Assembly (NCBI RefSeq): GCF_004331675.1
Contig: NZ_SJSN01000015.1
Coordinates: 41,295-105,294, forward strand
DNA length: 64,000 bases
Source of the DNA: Pedobacter frigidisoli
GTDB lineage: Bacteria; Bacteroidota; Bacteroidia; Sphingobacteriales; Sphingobacteriaceae
Reading direction: 5' to 3'
The number at the start of each line of letters is the position of its first letter. The stretch's first letter is position 1. A program made the position numbers and the translations under genes. Under the pieces are notes generated by a model. The model was not told the origin of the DNA. It saw only the letters and a list, made by a program, of their open reading frames with translations, and did no database searches. Positions 9,213-17,100 of this stretch are shown one piece after another.

Positions 9213-9827
9213 ATGAATTTTAAAGGGCTTATCATTCTGTTTATTGTCACGATTTTTGGTGTTTCACTAAAAGCTCAGGAACCTGTTGCGCCTACTTTTC
9301 CAAAAATGGGTAAGTTGGATACCATTCGGGTAGCCTCTACAAATGATAATGGTGTAATGATTCCATGGATGCAGCTGCAAGAGGTTAATATTTTTGCTGC
9401 AAGAATTTGGAAGTCGCCCGCAGAGCAAGTTGCATTTAATCGCTTGCGTTACAATGTATTAAAAGTAATGCCATACGCCTTATTTGCAAAACGAAGATAC
9501 GAACAACTAGAGCAAGATATTTCTCGTACACCAGAAAAGAAAGACCAGAAAAAGTTGGTTAAGCAATGTGATAATGAAATAAAGGACATGTTTAACCGCG
9601 AAATTAAAGATTTAACCATCACACAAGGACAAATTTTAACTAAACTTATTGATAGGGAAGTTGGGAGAACTACATACGATATTGTTAAACAAACCAAAGG
9701 CGGTTTTGCGGCATTTTCCTATCAAATTGTTGCCCGTGTTGTTGGCCATAATTTAAAAAGCACTTACGATCCAAATCAGGATAGAGATATTGAATCCATT
9801 ATCCGAACTTCAGGATTTTATCAATAA
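9213..9827 (+). CDS. DUF4294 domain protein, secreted
   Basis: A 204-residue protein of the DUF4294 family, which is largely confined to Bacteroidota. It starts with a signal peptide (about residues 1-21, cleavage after KAQ). The conserved body includes MIPWMQLQEVNIFAAR, then FNRLRYNVLKVMPYA and the closing TYDIVKQTKGGFAAF region. Charged Arg/Lys/Glu helices dominate the middle. Function is unknown. It is first of three tightly packed genes (gpx starts 5 bp later), so an envelope or oxidative-stress link is possible but is only inferred from context. Confidence 0.85.
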   Translation: MNFKGLIILFIVTIFGVSLKAQEPVAPTFPKMGKLDTIRVASTNDNGVMIPWMQLQEVNIFAARIWKSPAEQVAFNRLRYNVLKVMPYALFAKRRYEQLEQDISRTPEKKDQKKLVKQCDNEIKDMFNREIKDLTITQGQILTKLIDREVGRTTYDIVKQTKGGFAAFSYQIVARVVGHNLKSTYDPNQDRDIESIIRTSGFYQ

Positions 9828-9832
9828 ATCTA

Positions 9833-10345
9833 ATGCAAGAAAGCATTCCGAATATTTATTCGTTCAAGGTTAAGAAAATTAATGGCGAAGATCAGCCGTT
9901 ATCTGCTTATAGAAACAAAGTTATTTTAATTGTAAATACAGCTTCAGAATGTGGATTTACGCCGCAACTGAAAGAATTACAACAATTGAAAGATGAAATC
10001 AACCATCCAGATTTTGAGATTTTAGGTTTTCCTACCAATGATTTTGGTAAGCAAGAGCCTCTAAATGGTTCTGATATCGCTTCTTTCTGTGAAATAAATC
10101 ACGGCGTGAAATTTCCTGTTTTTGATAAAATTATGGTTCGTGGCGAACATGCCCATCCACTTTATCAATTCTTGAGCGATAAAAAACAGAATGCTAAATT
10201 AAACTCAAAGCCTCGATGGAATTTTCACAAATACCTAGTGAACAAAAAAGGTGAATTGGTAGATTATTATTTGCCTTTTACCAAGCCTTTAAGCTCAAAA
10301 ATTAAAAAGACAATTCAGCGCCTGCTGAATGAAAATGCCCAATAA
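9833..10345 (+). CDS. gpx: Glutathione peroxidase family protein (Cys type)
   Basis: Thiol peroxidase of the GPx/BtuE/BsaA family reducing hydroperoxides. The peroxidatic residue is Cys40 in NTASECGFT, not selenocysteine. The second motif FPTNDFGKQEPL holds the conserved Gln, and the third, PRWNFHKYLV, holds the Trp and Asn, so the catalytic tetrad is complete. At 170 residues it is a single domain without a signal peptide. In Bacteroidota the reductant is more likely thioredoxin or bacillithiol-linked than glutathione. The bacillithiol gene bshB1 starts 4 bp downstream, which supports a shared thiol-redox role. Confidence 0.93.
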   Translation: MQESIPNIYSFKVKKINGEDQPLSAYRNKVILIVNTASECGFTPQLKELQQLKDEINHPDFEILGFPTNDFGKQEPLNGSDIASFCEINHGVKFPVFDKIMVRGEHAHPLYQFLSDKKQNAKLNSKPRWNFHKYLVNKKGELVDYYLPFTKPLSSKIKKTIQRLLNENAQ

Positions 10346-10349
10346 TACC

Positions 10350-11066
10350 ATGAAATTAGATATTTTAGTGATAGCCGTTCATCCTGATGATGCAGAACTT
10401 TGCTGCTCAGGAACCATTTTAAAGCACATTGCCTTAGGTAAAAAAGTAGGTATTGTAGAATTAACCCGAGGAGAATTAGGTACCCGTGGTACTGCAGAAA
10501 CCCGTGATGAGGAAGCTTTAGATTCTGCTAAAATTTTAGGTTTGCATGCTCGTGAGAACCTCAGAATGCGTGATGGTTTCTTTCAGAACGATGAGTTTCA
10601 CCGTTTGGAAGTAATCAAAATGATCAGAAAATATCAACCAGAAATTATTTTAAGTAATGCGCTCGAAGATCGTCACCCTGATCATGGTAGGGCTGGCGAT
10701 TTAGTTTATGATGCTGTTTTTCTTTCTGGCTTGCCTAAAATAGAAACTGAAATGGATGGAGAAAAACAAGTAGCTCACCGTCCGCGTTTATTGCTGCAAT
10801 ACATTCAAGATCGATATTTAAAGCCAGATATTATCGTTGATATTTCCGACCACATGGATAAAAAAATTGAATCGATTAAGGCTTTTAAAACCCAATTTTA
10901 TAATCCAAATGTAGATGGTTTACAGACTTATATCTCATCTCCGGAGTTTTTTGAAACCATTGCAGGTCGTTCCAGAGAATTTGGTAAAAGTATTGGCGCT
11001 ACTTTCGGCGAGGGTTTTACTTCGAGAAAATTGTTAGGTGTTGATAATTTGTTCGATTTGAGGTAA
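10350..11066 (+). CDS. bshB1: Bacillithiol biosynthesis deacetylase BshB1
   Basis: Zinc-dependent LmbE-like deacetylase converting GlcNAc-malate to GlcN-malate in bacillithiol synthesis. The zinc motif AVHPDDAEL lies at residues 8-16 and the second zinc His region is DRHPDH near 110. TRGELGTRGTAETRDEEA is characteristic of BshB1 over other LmbE proteins. The ATG at 10350 is chosen because the family begins MKLDILV; an in-frame ATG at 10329 would overlap gpx by 17 bp and add seven unconserved residues. The product has 238 residues. It is the last gene of the DUF4294-gpx-bshB1 run. Confidence 0.92.
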   Translation: MKLDILVIAVHPDDAELCCSGTILKHIALGKKVGIVELTRGELGTRGTAETRDEEALDSAKILGLHARENLRMRDGFFQNDEFHRLEVIKMIRKYQPEIILSNALEDRHPDHGRAGDLVYDAVFLSGLPKIETEMDGEKQVAHRPRLLLQYIQDRYLKPDIIVDISDHMDKKIESIKAFKTQFYNPNVDGLQTYISSPEFFETIAGRSREFGKSIGATFGEGFTSRKLLGVDNLFDLR

Positions 11067-11077
11067 TTCCGATTGAG

Positions 11078-11258
11078 TTAACCGCAAAGAAAAAGAAGTA
11101 CTTCGCAAAGGACGCAAAGCTGGGAGGTTATTTTTTAGTTTTAATTTATTTAACCGCAAAGAAAAGGAAGTTTTTCGCAAAGGGCGCCCAGCTAATCGAT
11201 TAACTAAGCTAATTTTTATTTTTCTTTGCGTAAAACTTTGCGCCCTTTGCGGTTAAAA
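11078..11258. repeat. Three CGCAAAG-type repeat units, two direct and one inverted
   Basis: The bshB1-acyl-CoA dehydrogenase gap holds TTAACCGCAAAGAAAAAGAA-type units at 11078-11124 and 11149-11192. A reverse-complement unit at 11218-11258 ends GCCCTTTGCGGTTAA. Opposed copies could fold into a long hairpin. A related unit lies at 62081-62142. Confidence 0.8.
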
Positions 11259-11311
11259 CCGCCACGCCCAACAAAACCGCCACTCGTTTGTTACTCTAAA
11301 AACGAATAATA

Positions 11312-12676
11312 ATGGCGAATATATTCTCTTCACTCAAAAACGCATATAACCTCTTTAAACATGTAGATTTCGATAAGTTAGAAGCTTTATCAAAAAAGGT
11401 CGATTTACCGAAAATAGTCGAAACCATTTCTAGCTTGGATGATAAACAAATCCAAGGCATGATGAAAATGATGGGAGGTGGTTCTGGGAAAAAGAAAGAA
11501 CTTCCGCCAATTGAGGGCGATTTTTACCATTTGGGCGATGAGGCGCTTAAAGATGAAGATCGAGAATTACAGTTAAAAGTTAGGGCTTTTCTAGAGAAAG
11601 AAGTTAAACCAATCGTTAATCATTATTGGAACAAGGCAGAATTTCCTTTCGAAATTATTCCCAAACTTGCTGAGTTAAATATCTGTGGATTAACCTACAA
11701 AGGTTATGGTTGTCCGGGGAAATCAAATTTAATGGAAGGGATTTTAGCCATGGAAATGGCTAGAATAGATACTTCAATCTCTACTTTTTTCGGTGTGCAA
11801 AGTGGTTTGGCCATGGGGTCTATTTATTTATGCGGTTCAGAGGAACAGAAACAGCAATGGCTGCCTTTAATGCAACAATTCAAGATTATTGGTGCTTTCG
11901 GCTTAACTGAACCCGAAGTTGGTTCTGCGGCTGCTGGTGGCTTAACCACAACCTGTAAAAAGATTGACGGAAAATGGATCTTAAATGGTCAGAAGAAGTG
12001 GATTGGCAACGCCACATTTGCTGATATATTAATCATTTGGGCTAGAGAAGAAGAAAGTGGCGATGTAAAAGGTTTCATCATCAAAAAAGACAATCCTGGT
12101 TTTGCGGTAGAAAAAATGCAGGATAAAATGGCCTTGCGAATTGTTCAAAATGGTATTATTACGTTAACCAATTGTGAAGTTGAGGAAGCGGACAGGTTAC
12201 AAAATGCCAATACATTTAAGGATACAGCAAAGGTTTTACAAATGACGAGAGCAGGAGTGGCGTGGCAGGCTGTTGGTTGTGCTCGTGGCGCTTATGAAAA
12301 TGCTTTGGATTATACCAGAACGCGTAAGCAGTTTGGGAAACCAATTGCATCTTTTCAACTAATTCAAAATCATTTGGTGGATATGCTCTCGAATTTAACC
12401 GCAATGCAAACGCTGTGTTTTCGTTTATCTCAGTTGCAAGATCAAGGTTTGTTGAAAGATGAACATGCTTCTTTAGCAAAAGTTTTCTGCTCATCTCGAA
12501 CCAGAGATGTAGTTAGCAGTGCTCGAGAAGTAATGGGTGGAAACGGAATTTTACTCGAATATAATGTCGCTCGCTTTGTTGCTGATGCGGAAGCAATTTA
12601 TTCTTACGAAGGGACGAAAGAAATCAATACGTTAATTGTTGGTAGAGCAATTACTGGGTTTTCAGCCTTTGTATAA
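11312..12676 (+). CDS. Acyl-CoA dehydrogenase of the ACX4 / glutaryl-CoA dehydrogenase clade
   Basis: FAD-dependent acyl-CoA dehydrogenase, 454 residues. A non-standard N-terminal extension of about 70 residues (amphipathic helices, then MMGGGSGKKK) precedes the usual three domains. FGLTEPEVGS and KWIGNATFADILIIWAR are close to plant ACX4 and glutaryl-CoA dehydrogenases. The catalytic Glu lies in SYEGTKEINTLIVGRAITG at the C-terminus. The Arg that holds the glutaryl carboxylate in true glutaryl-CoA dehydrogenase appears replaced (TSISTFFGVQSG), so an ordinary short-chain acyl-CoA is more likely the substrate. A lysine aminotransferase lies nearby on the other strand, but the link is speculative. 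Confidence 0.85.
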   Translation: MANIFSSLKNAYNLFKHVDFDKLEALSKKVDLPKIVETISSLDDKQIQGMMKMMGGGSGKKKELPPIEGDFYHLGDEALKDEDRELQLKVRAFLEKEVKPIVNHYWNKAEFPFEIIPKLAELNICGLTYKGYGCPGKSNLMEGILAMEMARIDTSISTFFGVQSGLAMGSIYLCGSEEQKQQWLPLMQQFKIIGAFGLTEPEVGSAAAGGLTTTCKKIDGKWILNGQKKWIGNATFADILIIWAREEESGDVKGFIIKKDNPGFAVEKMQDKMALRIVQNGIITLTNCEVEEADRLQNANTFKDTAKVLQMTRAGVAWQAVGCARGAYENALDYTRTRKQFGKPIASFQLIQNHLVDMLSNLTAMQTLCFRLSQLQDQGLLKDEHASLAKVFCSSRTRDVVSSAREVMGGNGILLEYNVARFVADAEAIYSYEGTKEINTLIVGRAITGFSAFV

Positions 12677-12682
12677 TCAACA

Positions 12683-12781
12683 TACGAAGTTTAGTAGGAC
12701 AGAGCAATGGAGAACTTCGTCAGTTTTTTAGAATTAACTTACGAAGTTTAGTTGGGCAGAGCGATAGAAAACTTCGTCAGT
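12683..12781. repeat. Tandem pair of ACGAAGTTTAGT repeats
   Basis: Two units of about 45 bp, starting near 12683 and 12740, share ACGAAGTTTAGT, GGCAGAGC or GGACAGAGC, and AACTTCGTCAG. Each begins ACGAAGTT and ends AACTTCGT, so each can fold as a hairpin. They lie just after the acyl-CoA dehydrogenase stop codon. Confidence 0.7.
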
Positions 12782-12829
12782 TTCATATACATTTTTTTGG
12801 AAATGAACGTCAGTATCTCATGGCTGCTC

Positions 12830-12892
12830 CAGTCCTGCCATTCGCTATAGTCCCGATGAAATATCGGGAGCTGCCGCTTTTGTCGGGTTTAA
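12830..12892 (+). repeat. REP-like hairpin element, copy 1
   Basis: Begins CAGTCCTGC and ends TGTCGGGTTTAA. The central stem TCCCGAT / ATCGGGA has loop GAAAT. Same family as copies at 12960, 40341, 45626, 57583 and 61082. Together with copy 2 it fills most of the 390-bp gap 12677-13066, where no gene was seen. Confidence 0.75.
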
Positions 12893-12959
12893 TAACGCAA
12901 GCCAGATTTTCAAACATTAGTTGCTTATGAAAGGCTTTTGTACACAGAATGTTGTTTAT

Positions 12960-13018
12960 AAACCCGATTGAAAGGATGCCAATTTTCTTCTAATTGGCAG
13001 GAGGGAAAGCGGGGCTGA
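12960..13018 (-). repeat. REP-like hairpin element, copy 2
   Basis: Reverse orientation to copy 1. It starts AAACCCGAT and ends AGCGGGGCTGA. The central stem is TGCCAATT / AATTGGCA, a different sequence from copy 1 at the same position, with paired bases kept. Confidence 0.75.
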
Positions 13019-13066
13019 TGATGCCAAGAGAGCCGAACCAATCATTTCCAAAAAAAAAATAGGATT

Positions 13067-13468
13067 TTAAAAAGGGTACTTGTTAAATGCCACCTGACTC
13101 ATGGCGCTTTTTTCAAACAAAGCGATGCATGATTTATTAAACTGAGGATCGAAGTTTACCTCTCCAGGATGCAATGTATTGGGAATATTTTTGCTTTCCA
13201 TGAAGAAGTAAACTTTGGTGTTTCCATACTTGGTATGGGGCATTAAATTGCCGTAATCTTCCATTTCTTTCCATACAGAATCTTTAACAGTTACCACATA
13301 AATTCGTTGTACGGGGCCTGTGTTATTGGCATTTCTATATTTTACTATTTCTTTGAAACCAGCTTTCATATCAGCTACACCAGGTTGATTTAGCGTATCT
13401 TTTATCATAAAGAATATTAAAATTAATATTCCTAAAACGGCAACATAAAACAGAAATTTCTTCTTCAT
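13067..13468 (-). CDS. Hypothetical single-pass membrane protein
   Basis: A 133-residue protein that I do not recognise. Residues 4-21 form one hydrophobic segment (signal anchor or uncleaved signal), followed by a soluble, probably periplasmic, domain with mixed charge and aromatic residues. A single Cys lies near residue 116. No known motif was seen. It lies 2 bp downstream of the lysine aminotransferase gene on the same strand and is almost certainly cotranscribed with it. That context does not define a function. Confidence 0.7.
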   Translation of the reverse strand: MKKKFLFYVAVLGILILIFFMIKDTLNQPGVADMKAGFKEIVKYRNANNTGPVQRIYVVTVKDSVWKEMEDYGNLMPHTKYGNTKVYFFMESKNIPNTLHPGEVNFDPQFNKSCIALFEKSAMSQVAFNKYPF

Positions 13469-13470
13469 GC

Positions 13471-14802
13471 CTACAATAAAGGCAATATTTTTTCCATAAC
13501 TGTCAACCCCTCGTCAATATGTTTTTGCTCAATGCAAAGTGCCGGGCGGAAGCGAATTGTTTTCTCTCCGCAGCCTAAAAACATCACATTATTTTCTAGT
13601 CCCTTGCCAATAAACGTGTTGCGCATTTCTTTTGTCGGGAAGTCGAACGAGCATAATAAGCCTCGTCCACGTACATTACTCATTTTATCGAATTTTTGAG
13701 CAAACTTATCCAGATTTCCCTTTAAGTATTCGCCAATTTTGGTTGCATTATCGCAAAGGTTATCTTCTTCTAAAATTTGCAGAATCTGTGTAGATCGCAC
13801 CATATCCACTAAATTCCCTCCCCAAGTAGAATTTATCCGACTCGGAACCTTAAAAACGTTCGTTTCTATTTCATCAACTTTTTTGCCTACAAGAATTCCG
13901 CATACTTGCATTTTCTTGCCAAATGCTACAATATCTGGCTGGGCTTTTTCGCTGAAATGTTGGTGACACCAAAACTTTCCGGTTAAACCAACGCCGGTTT
14001 GTACTTCATCATAAATTAGAAAAGCTTCGTTCTCATCAGCCAAAGCTTTTACTTGAATTAAAAATTCCTCACGCAAGTGGTTATCGCCACCTTCAGATTG
14101 AATTGGCTCGATAATAATGGCACAGATCTCATCTTTATTATGGGCAAAAGCTTGTTTAATTTGAGCGATTGATATTTCTTCTGTTTGAATCGCATGGTTC
14201 AAATTATCGCCAGACAGCGGGAATTTTACTTCGGGAATAGAAACCCTTGGCCAATCGAATTTAGCAAACCACTTGGTTTTGTCGGGCAGAGTATTGGTTA
14301 AACTTAAGGTATAGCCCGTTCTTCCGTGAAAAGCCCTTTCAAAGTGAAGCACTTTAAAGCCCTTTTCTTCTTTATAACCTTTGGCAAAGTTTTTCTGTAC
14401 TTTCCAATCCATGGCCACTTTAATAGCATTTTCCACAGCCAAGCCGCCACCTGCAATAAAAAAAGCATGAGGTAAATAATCGGGAATACCGATTTTAGAA
14501 AAGGTTTCTAAGAATTGGGCATATTGTTGTGTATAAACATCAGAGTTTGATGGGTTTGCCATTGCCGCTTGCAGCAAGCTTTTTTTAAAGGCCTCATCGT
14601 TAATCATTTTCGGGTGATTATAACCCAAGGGAACTGAAGCAAAACAAGTGAAAAAATCGAGTAAGGTTCTGTTGTATTTCGAATCGTAAATATAAGCTCC
14701 GCGACTTTTCTCCATATCATAGGTAAGGTCGAAGCCATCGGCCAAAATATGCTTACTTAGAGATTCGTTAACGCGATCGGCTGGTACTGTTAATTGGTAC
14801 AT
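13471..14802 (-). CDS. lat: L-lysine 6-transaminase
   Basis: Class III PLP aminotransferase moving the epsilon amino group of lysine to 2-oxoglutarate, giving 2-aminoadipate 6-semialdehyde and glutamate. Motifs: FFIAGGGLAVENAIKVA (PLP phosphate loop), AFHGRTGYTLSLTNT, EPIQSEGGDNHL and DEVQTGVGLTG, with the PLP Lys in AFGKKMQVCGI near residue 300. The combination SEGGD plus FGKK fits the lysine 6-transaminase subfamily rather than ornithine or GABA enzymes. The ATG at 14802 gives MYQLTVPADRV; an ATG 24 bp upstream adds eight residues and is less likely. It is followed by a small membrane protein gene. Confidence 0.88.
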   Translation of the reverse strand: MYQLTVPADRVNESLSKHILADGFDLTYDMEKSRGAYIYDSKYNRTLLDFFTCFASVPLGYNHPKMINDEAFKKSLLQAAMANPSNSDVYTQQYAQFLETFSKIGIPDYLPHAFFIAGGGLAVENAIKVAMDWKVQKNFAKGYKEEKGFKVLHFERAFHGRTGYTLSLTNTLPDKTKWFAKFDWPRVSIPEVKFPLSGDNLNHAIQTEEISIAQIKQAFAHNKDEICAIIIEPIQSEGGDNHLREEFLIQVKALADENEAFLIYDEVQTGVGLTGKFWCHQHFSEKAQPDIVAFGKKMQVCGILVGKKVDEIETNVFKVPSRINSTWGGNLVDMVRSTQILQILEEDNLCDNATKIGEYLKGNLDKFAQKFDKMSNVRGRGLLCSFDFPTKEMRNTFIGKGLENNVMFLGCGEKTIRFRPALCIEQKHIDEGLTVMEKILPLL

Positions 14803-14890
14803 AAACTTGATTTTGGTATAAATCAAATTTAGTTAAATGTGCCTAAAATCAAAATTTAAGCACTTTTTCTATGTTTTATACAAAAAATAG

Positions 14891-15080
14891 GTTTAAACTG
14901 TTTAAAGTATGATTATAGACAAAAACGCCATTTAGACTTCTTGATTGTGGAAAACTTTTTTGGCGAAATACCATAAAACATAGTGTTAAAACTGAAAACA
15001 TTTTGGGTTTTCTTTTTTTTCTGGCTACAATACTTACCGAAAAATTAAGCACTTGATAACCAAACAATGGGTTCTACATC
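14891..15080. repeat. Left copy of the direct repeat bounding the oxygen-response block
   Basis: The region resembles 35237-35385 in the same orientation. The last 60 nt (15021-15080) align without gaps to 35326-35385 with 50 matches, starting CTGGCTA and sharing TTACCGAAAAATTAA and AAACAATGGG. A further conserved patch is TTTAAAGTATGATTA (TTTAAGGTATGATTA in the other copy). Confidence 0.8.
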
Positions 15081-15090
15081 ATAGGTTTTA

Positions 15091-15104
15091 TTGATCTTCC
15101 TCAT
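15091..15104. promoter_or_regulatory. Degenerate FNR-type box before the first universal stress gene
   Basis: TTGATCTTCCTCAT matches TTGAT-N4-ATCAT with one mismatch in the right half-site. It lies 49 bp before the ATG at 15153. Weaker than the four exact boxes in the block. Confidence 0.45.
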
Positions 15105-15152
15105 GGTATATTGGCTTGAGATTGGCAAACTTTGCGCTATATAATTGAAACG

Positions 15153-16025
15153 ATGAAAACATTACTTATAGCGACCGATTTTTCGGAAAGTGCAAGCCGA
15201 GCCGCGGCATATGCCTGCAAATTTGCTGCTCAGGTGGGAGCAAATGTAGAGCTGATTCATGCTTCATCTGCAGATGCTGATTCTCCATTACAGATAATTT
15301 GGCCAATTGAAGATGAACAAACCCTGATTAGTCACAATGAAACACTTTTGGAAAAATTTTCTGATAAACTCCAAAACGATCTTTTTGCATCTTACGAGGT
15401 TAAGGAGAATATCCCGAAGATTAAGATTAAGTCTGCCTTTGGGGATGTTAGTGACATTTTAAGGGAAACTTTTCTGTTGGAGAATATAGGAATGGTTGTT
15501 CTTGGTCTATCTGGAAATGGTGATATGAAACGTTTAATTCAAGGCAGTTGCAGCAGGGATAGTATCGATTTTGCAGAATATCCACTCCTGCTAGTTCCAA
15601 AAGGTGCAGATTTTGTTCCGATCAAAAAGATTGCCTTTGCAACAGATTTGAAAACAAGCGATATGGAAATTATTCAATTATTGGCCTTACTTGCAGCTAA
15701 GCTAAACGCCGAACTGTTGATCGTTCATGTGATTGTTAATCGTGAAGATAAAATGTTGCTCCATCGAATTGATTCTTTTATGAAAGAACTTAAATCGAAA
15801 GTTAACTACAATAAAATGTATTATAAAAATGTGTATCAACCTAAAATAGAAGACGGCCTGAATTGGTTGAGCCATCATGAAGATATCGATGTATTAGCTG
15901 TTATTCATCGAAAACATAGTTTAGTATCGGATATTTTGCATGCCAGCTATTCTCACAAAATGGCTAGACAGACTAATCTTCCTCTAATCGTTGTGCCAGA
16001 GGGCTACAAAGGCATGCTATTTTAA
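15153..16025 (+). CDS. Tandem-domain universal stress protein
   Basis: Cytoplasmic protein with two UspA folds, 290 residues. The first domain (about 1-148) opens MKTLLIATDFSESASRAA and carries GLSGNGDMKRLIQGS, an exact G-x2-G-x9-G-S nucleotide-binding motif. The second domain (about 150-290) opens KKIAFATDLKTSDMEII and has no such motif, so only one domain probably binds ATP. ATG 15153 is chosen because the upstream extension would need a TTG start and lacks family similarity. Universal stress proteins are common members of hypoxia regulons such as Anr and DosR. The degenerate FNR-type box upstream and the adjacent oxygen-sensor genes suggest the same here. Confidence 0.88.
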   Translation: MKTLLIATDFSESASRAAAYACKFAAQVGANVELIHASSADADSPLQIIWPIEDEQTLISHNETLLEKFSDKLQNDLFASYEVKENIPKIKIKSAFGDVSDILRETFLLENIGMVVLGLSGNGDMKRLIQGSCSRDSIDFAEYPLLLVPKGADFVPIKKIAFATDLKTSDMEIIQLLALLAAKLNAELLIVHVIVNREDKMLLHRIDSFMKELKSKVNYNKMYYKNVYQPKIEDGLNWLSHHEDIDVLAVIHRKHSLVSDILHASYSHKMARQTNLPLIVVPEGYKGMLF

Positions 16026-16047
16026 TTCAAAAATTACTGCAGGGTTT

Positions 16048-17100
16048 TTAATTTTTCATATTGAAAAGCCCCTGATGATTAAGTACAGTTATTTTTGTTC
16101 CAATTCTATCTATGAGGAGCTCGTCCTTAAAATCTGATAGGGTGCGGCTTACCGTTTCAGTAGCCATGCATGCCATTGCGGCAAGGTCTTCTCTGGAGAT
16201 ATTTATTAAATTATCATCTATATTTTGCTGTCCATACAAACGTAGTAACGTAGCGGCCATTTTCTTTCTAACTGAATGATAGGCAAGCTCCAATAGCTGC
16301 TCTTCCTTTGCCCGATTGTCTTTGGAGAGCAAATGAATAAATTTTCTGGCTACCTCTGGGTATAGGTTAAGTATAGTTTCCATTTGATCTAATGGGATGA
16401 GGCAAACCTTGCTGTCCTCTAATGCTGTCGCTGTATCAGCGTAAGAACTATCACTTAATACCGCGTTAATTCCCAAATAGTCGCCTTTGCCGTAAATCCC
16501 AGTCATTAGTTCTCTGCCATCCTTGGCTAGTTTTATCGTTTTAATTCTTCCATTTGTTACCAGATAAAGTCCTTTGCCGTAATCGTCTTCATAATAAATG
16601 ACTTGATTCTTTTTAAAATCCCTACTTTTCTTTTCTTCAATAATCTTATTAAATTCAGCAAGCCCGTCTATTTTCTCTACCAATACTTTAAACTCTTCAG
16701 TTTTGCTATGATAGGAAAGATCATTTGCTGCTTTCTTTTTTAAACGGATCTCAATGGCATTTAGCAGTTCCATATCATCAAAAGGCTTAACTAAATAATC
16801 ATCTGCACCCAATTCCATACCTTTTCGAAGATCGGCATATTCTGCCTTTGCGGTAAGAAAAATAAATGGAATTCCTATCGTCTGCTCATTCCTATTAAGC
16901 ATATACAATACACCATATCCATCAAGTTCGGGCATCATAATATCACAAAGTATGATATCTGGAACATGGGTGATCGCCAAATCTACCCCAATTTTGCCGT
17001 TTTCAGCCTCAAATACTGTGTACTGGGCCATTTCGAGAATTTCAACCAGGTTTTCACGAATCTCATCATGATCTTCAATTATCAATACTTTTTTGCTCAT
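16048..17100 (-). CDS. Response regulator: receiver domain fused to a CRP/FNR-type output
   Basis: A 350-residue fusion. The receiver domain is at 1-120: acidic Glu9-Asp10, phospho-acceptor Asp53 (CDIMMPELDGYG), Thr83 and Lys105. A short linker follows. The cyclic-nucleotide-binding-type beta-roll is at 145-265 and the CRP-type winged helix at 265-350. The recognition helix ATETVSRTLSDF has Glu315, Ser318 and Arg319 at the spacing of the FNR residues Glu209, Ser212 and Arg213 that read TTGAT. No FNR iron-sulfur cysteines are present, so control is expected by phosphorylation. It overlaps the upstream kinase gene by 26 bp. Likely binds the TGAT-N4-ATCA boxes of this block; that step is inferred. 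Confidence 0.9.
   Translation of the reverse strand: MSKKVLIIEDHDEIRENLVEILEMAQYTVFEAENGKIGVDLAITHVPDIILCDIMMPELDGYGVLYMLNRNEQTIGIPFIFLTAKAEYADLRKGMELGADDYLVKPFDDMELLNAIEIRLKKKAANDLSYHSKTEEFKVLVEKIDGLAEFNKIIEEKKSRDFKKNQVIYYEDDYGKGLYLVTNGRIKTIKLAKDGRELMTGIYGKGDYLGINAVLSDSSYADTATALEDSKVCLIPLDQMETILNLYPEVARKFIHLLSKDNRAKEEQLLELAYHSVRKKMAATLLRLYGQQNIDDNLINISREDLAAMACMATETVSRTLSDFKDELLIDRIGTKITVLNHQGLFNMKN

Larger units (their letters stand above)
14803..15152. other. Intergenic region before the universal stress gene
   Basis: This 350-bp gap contains no convincing gene. It holds the left copy of the 14891/35237 direct repeat and, near its right end, a one-mismatch FNR-type box. The 63-codon open frame at 14876-15067 on the minus strand lies wholly inside the repeat and is not retained. 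Confidence 0.6.

Noticed and set aside
14876..15067. 63-codon frame on the minus strand
   Set aside because: It lies wholly inside the direct repeat, is not preserved in the 35237 copy and has no protein-like features.
15132..15152. Upstream TTG start for the first universal stress protein
   Set aside because: It adds seven residues without family similarity; MKTLLIATDFS at 15153 is the classic UspA start.
16048..17100. Classical FNR oxygen sensor
   Set aside because: The FNR iron-sulfur cysteine cluster is absent; a receiver domain takes its place, so oxygen sensing is assigned to the partner kinase.
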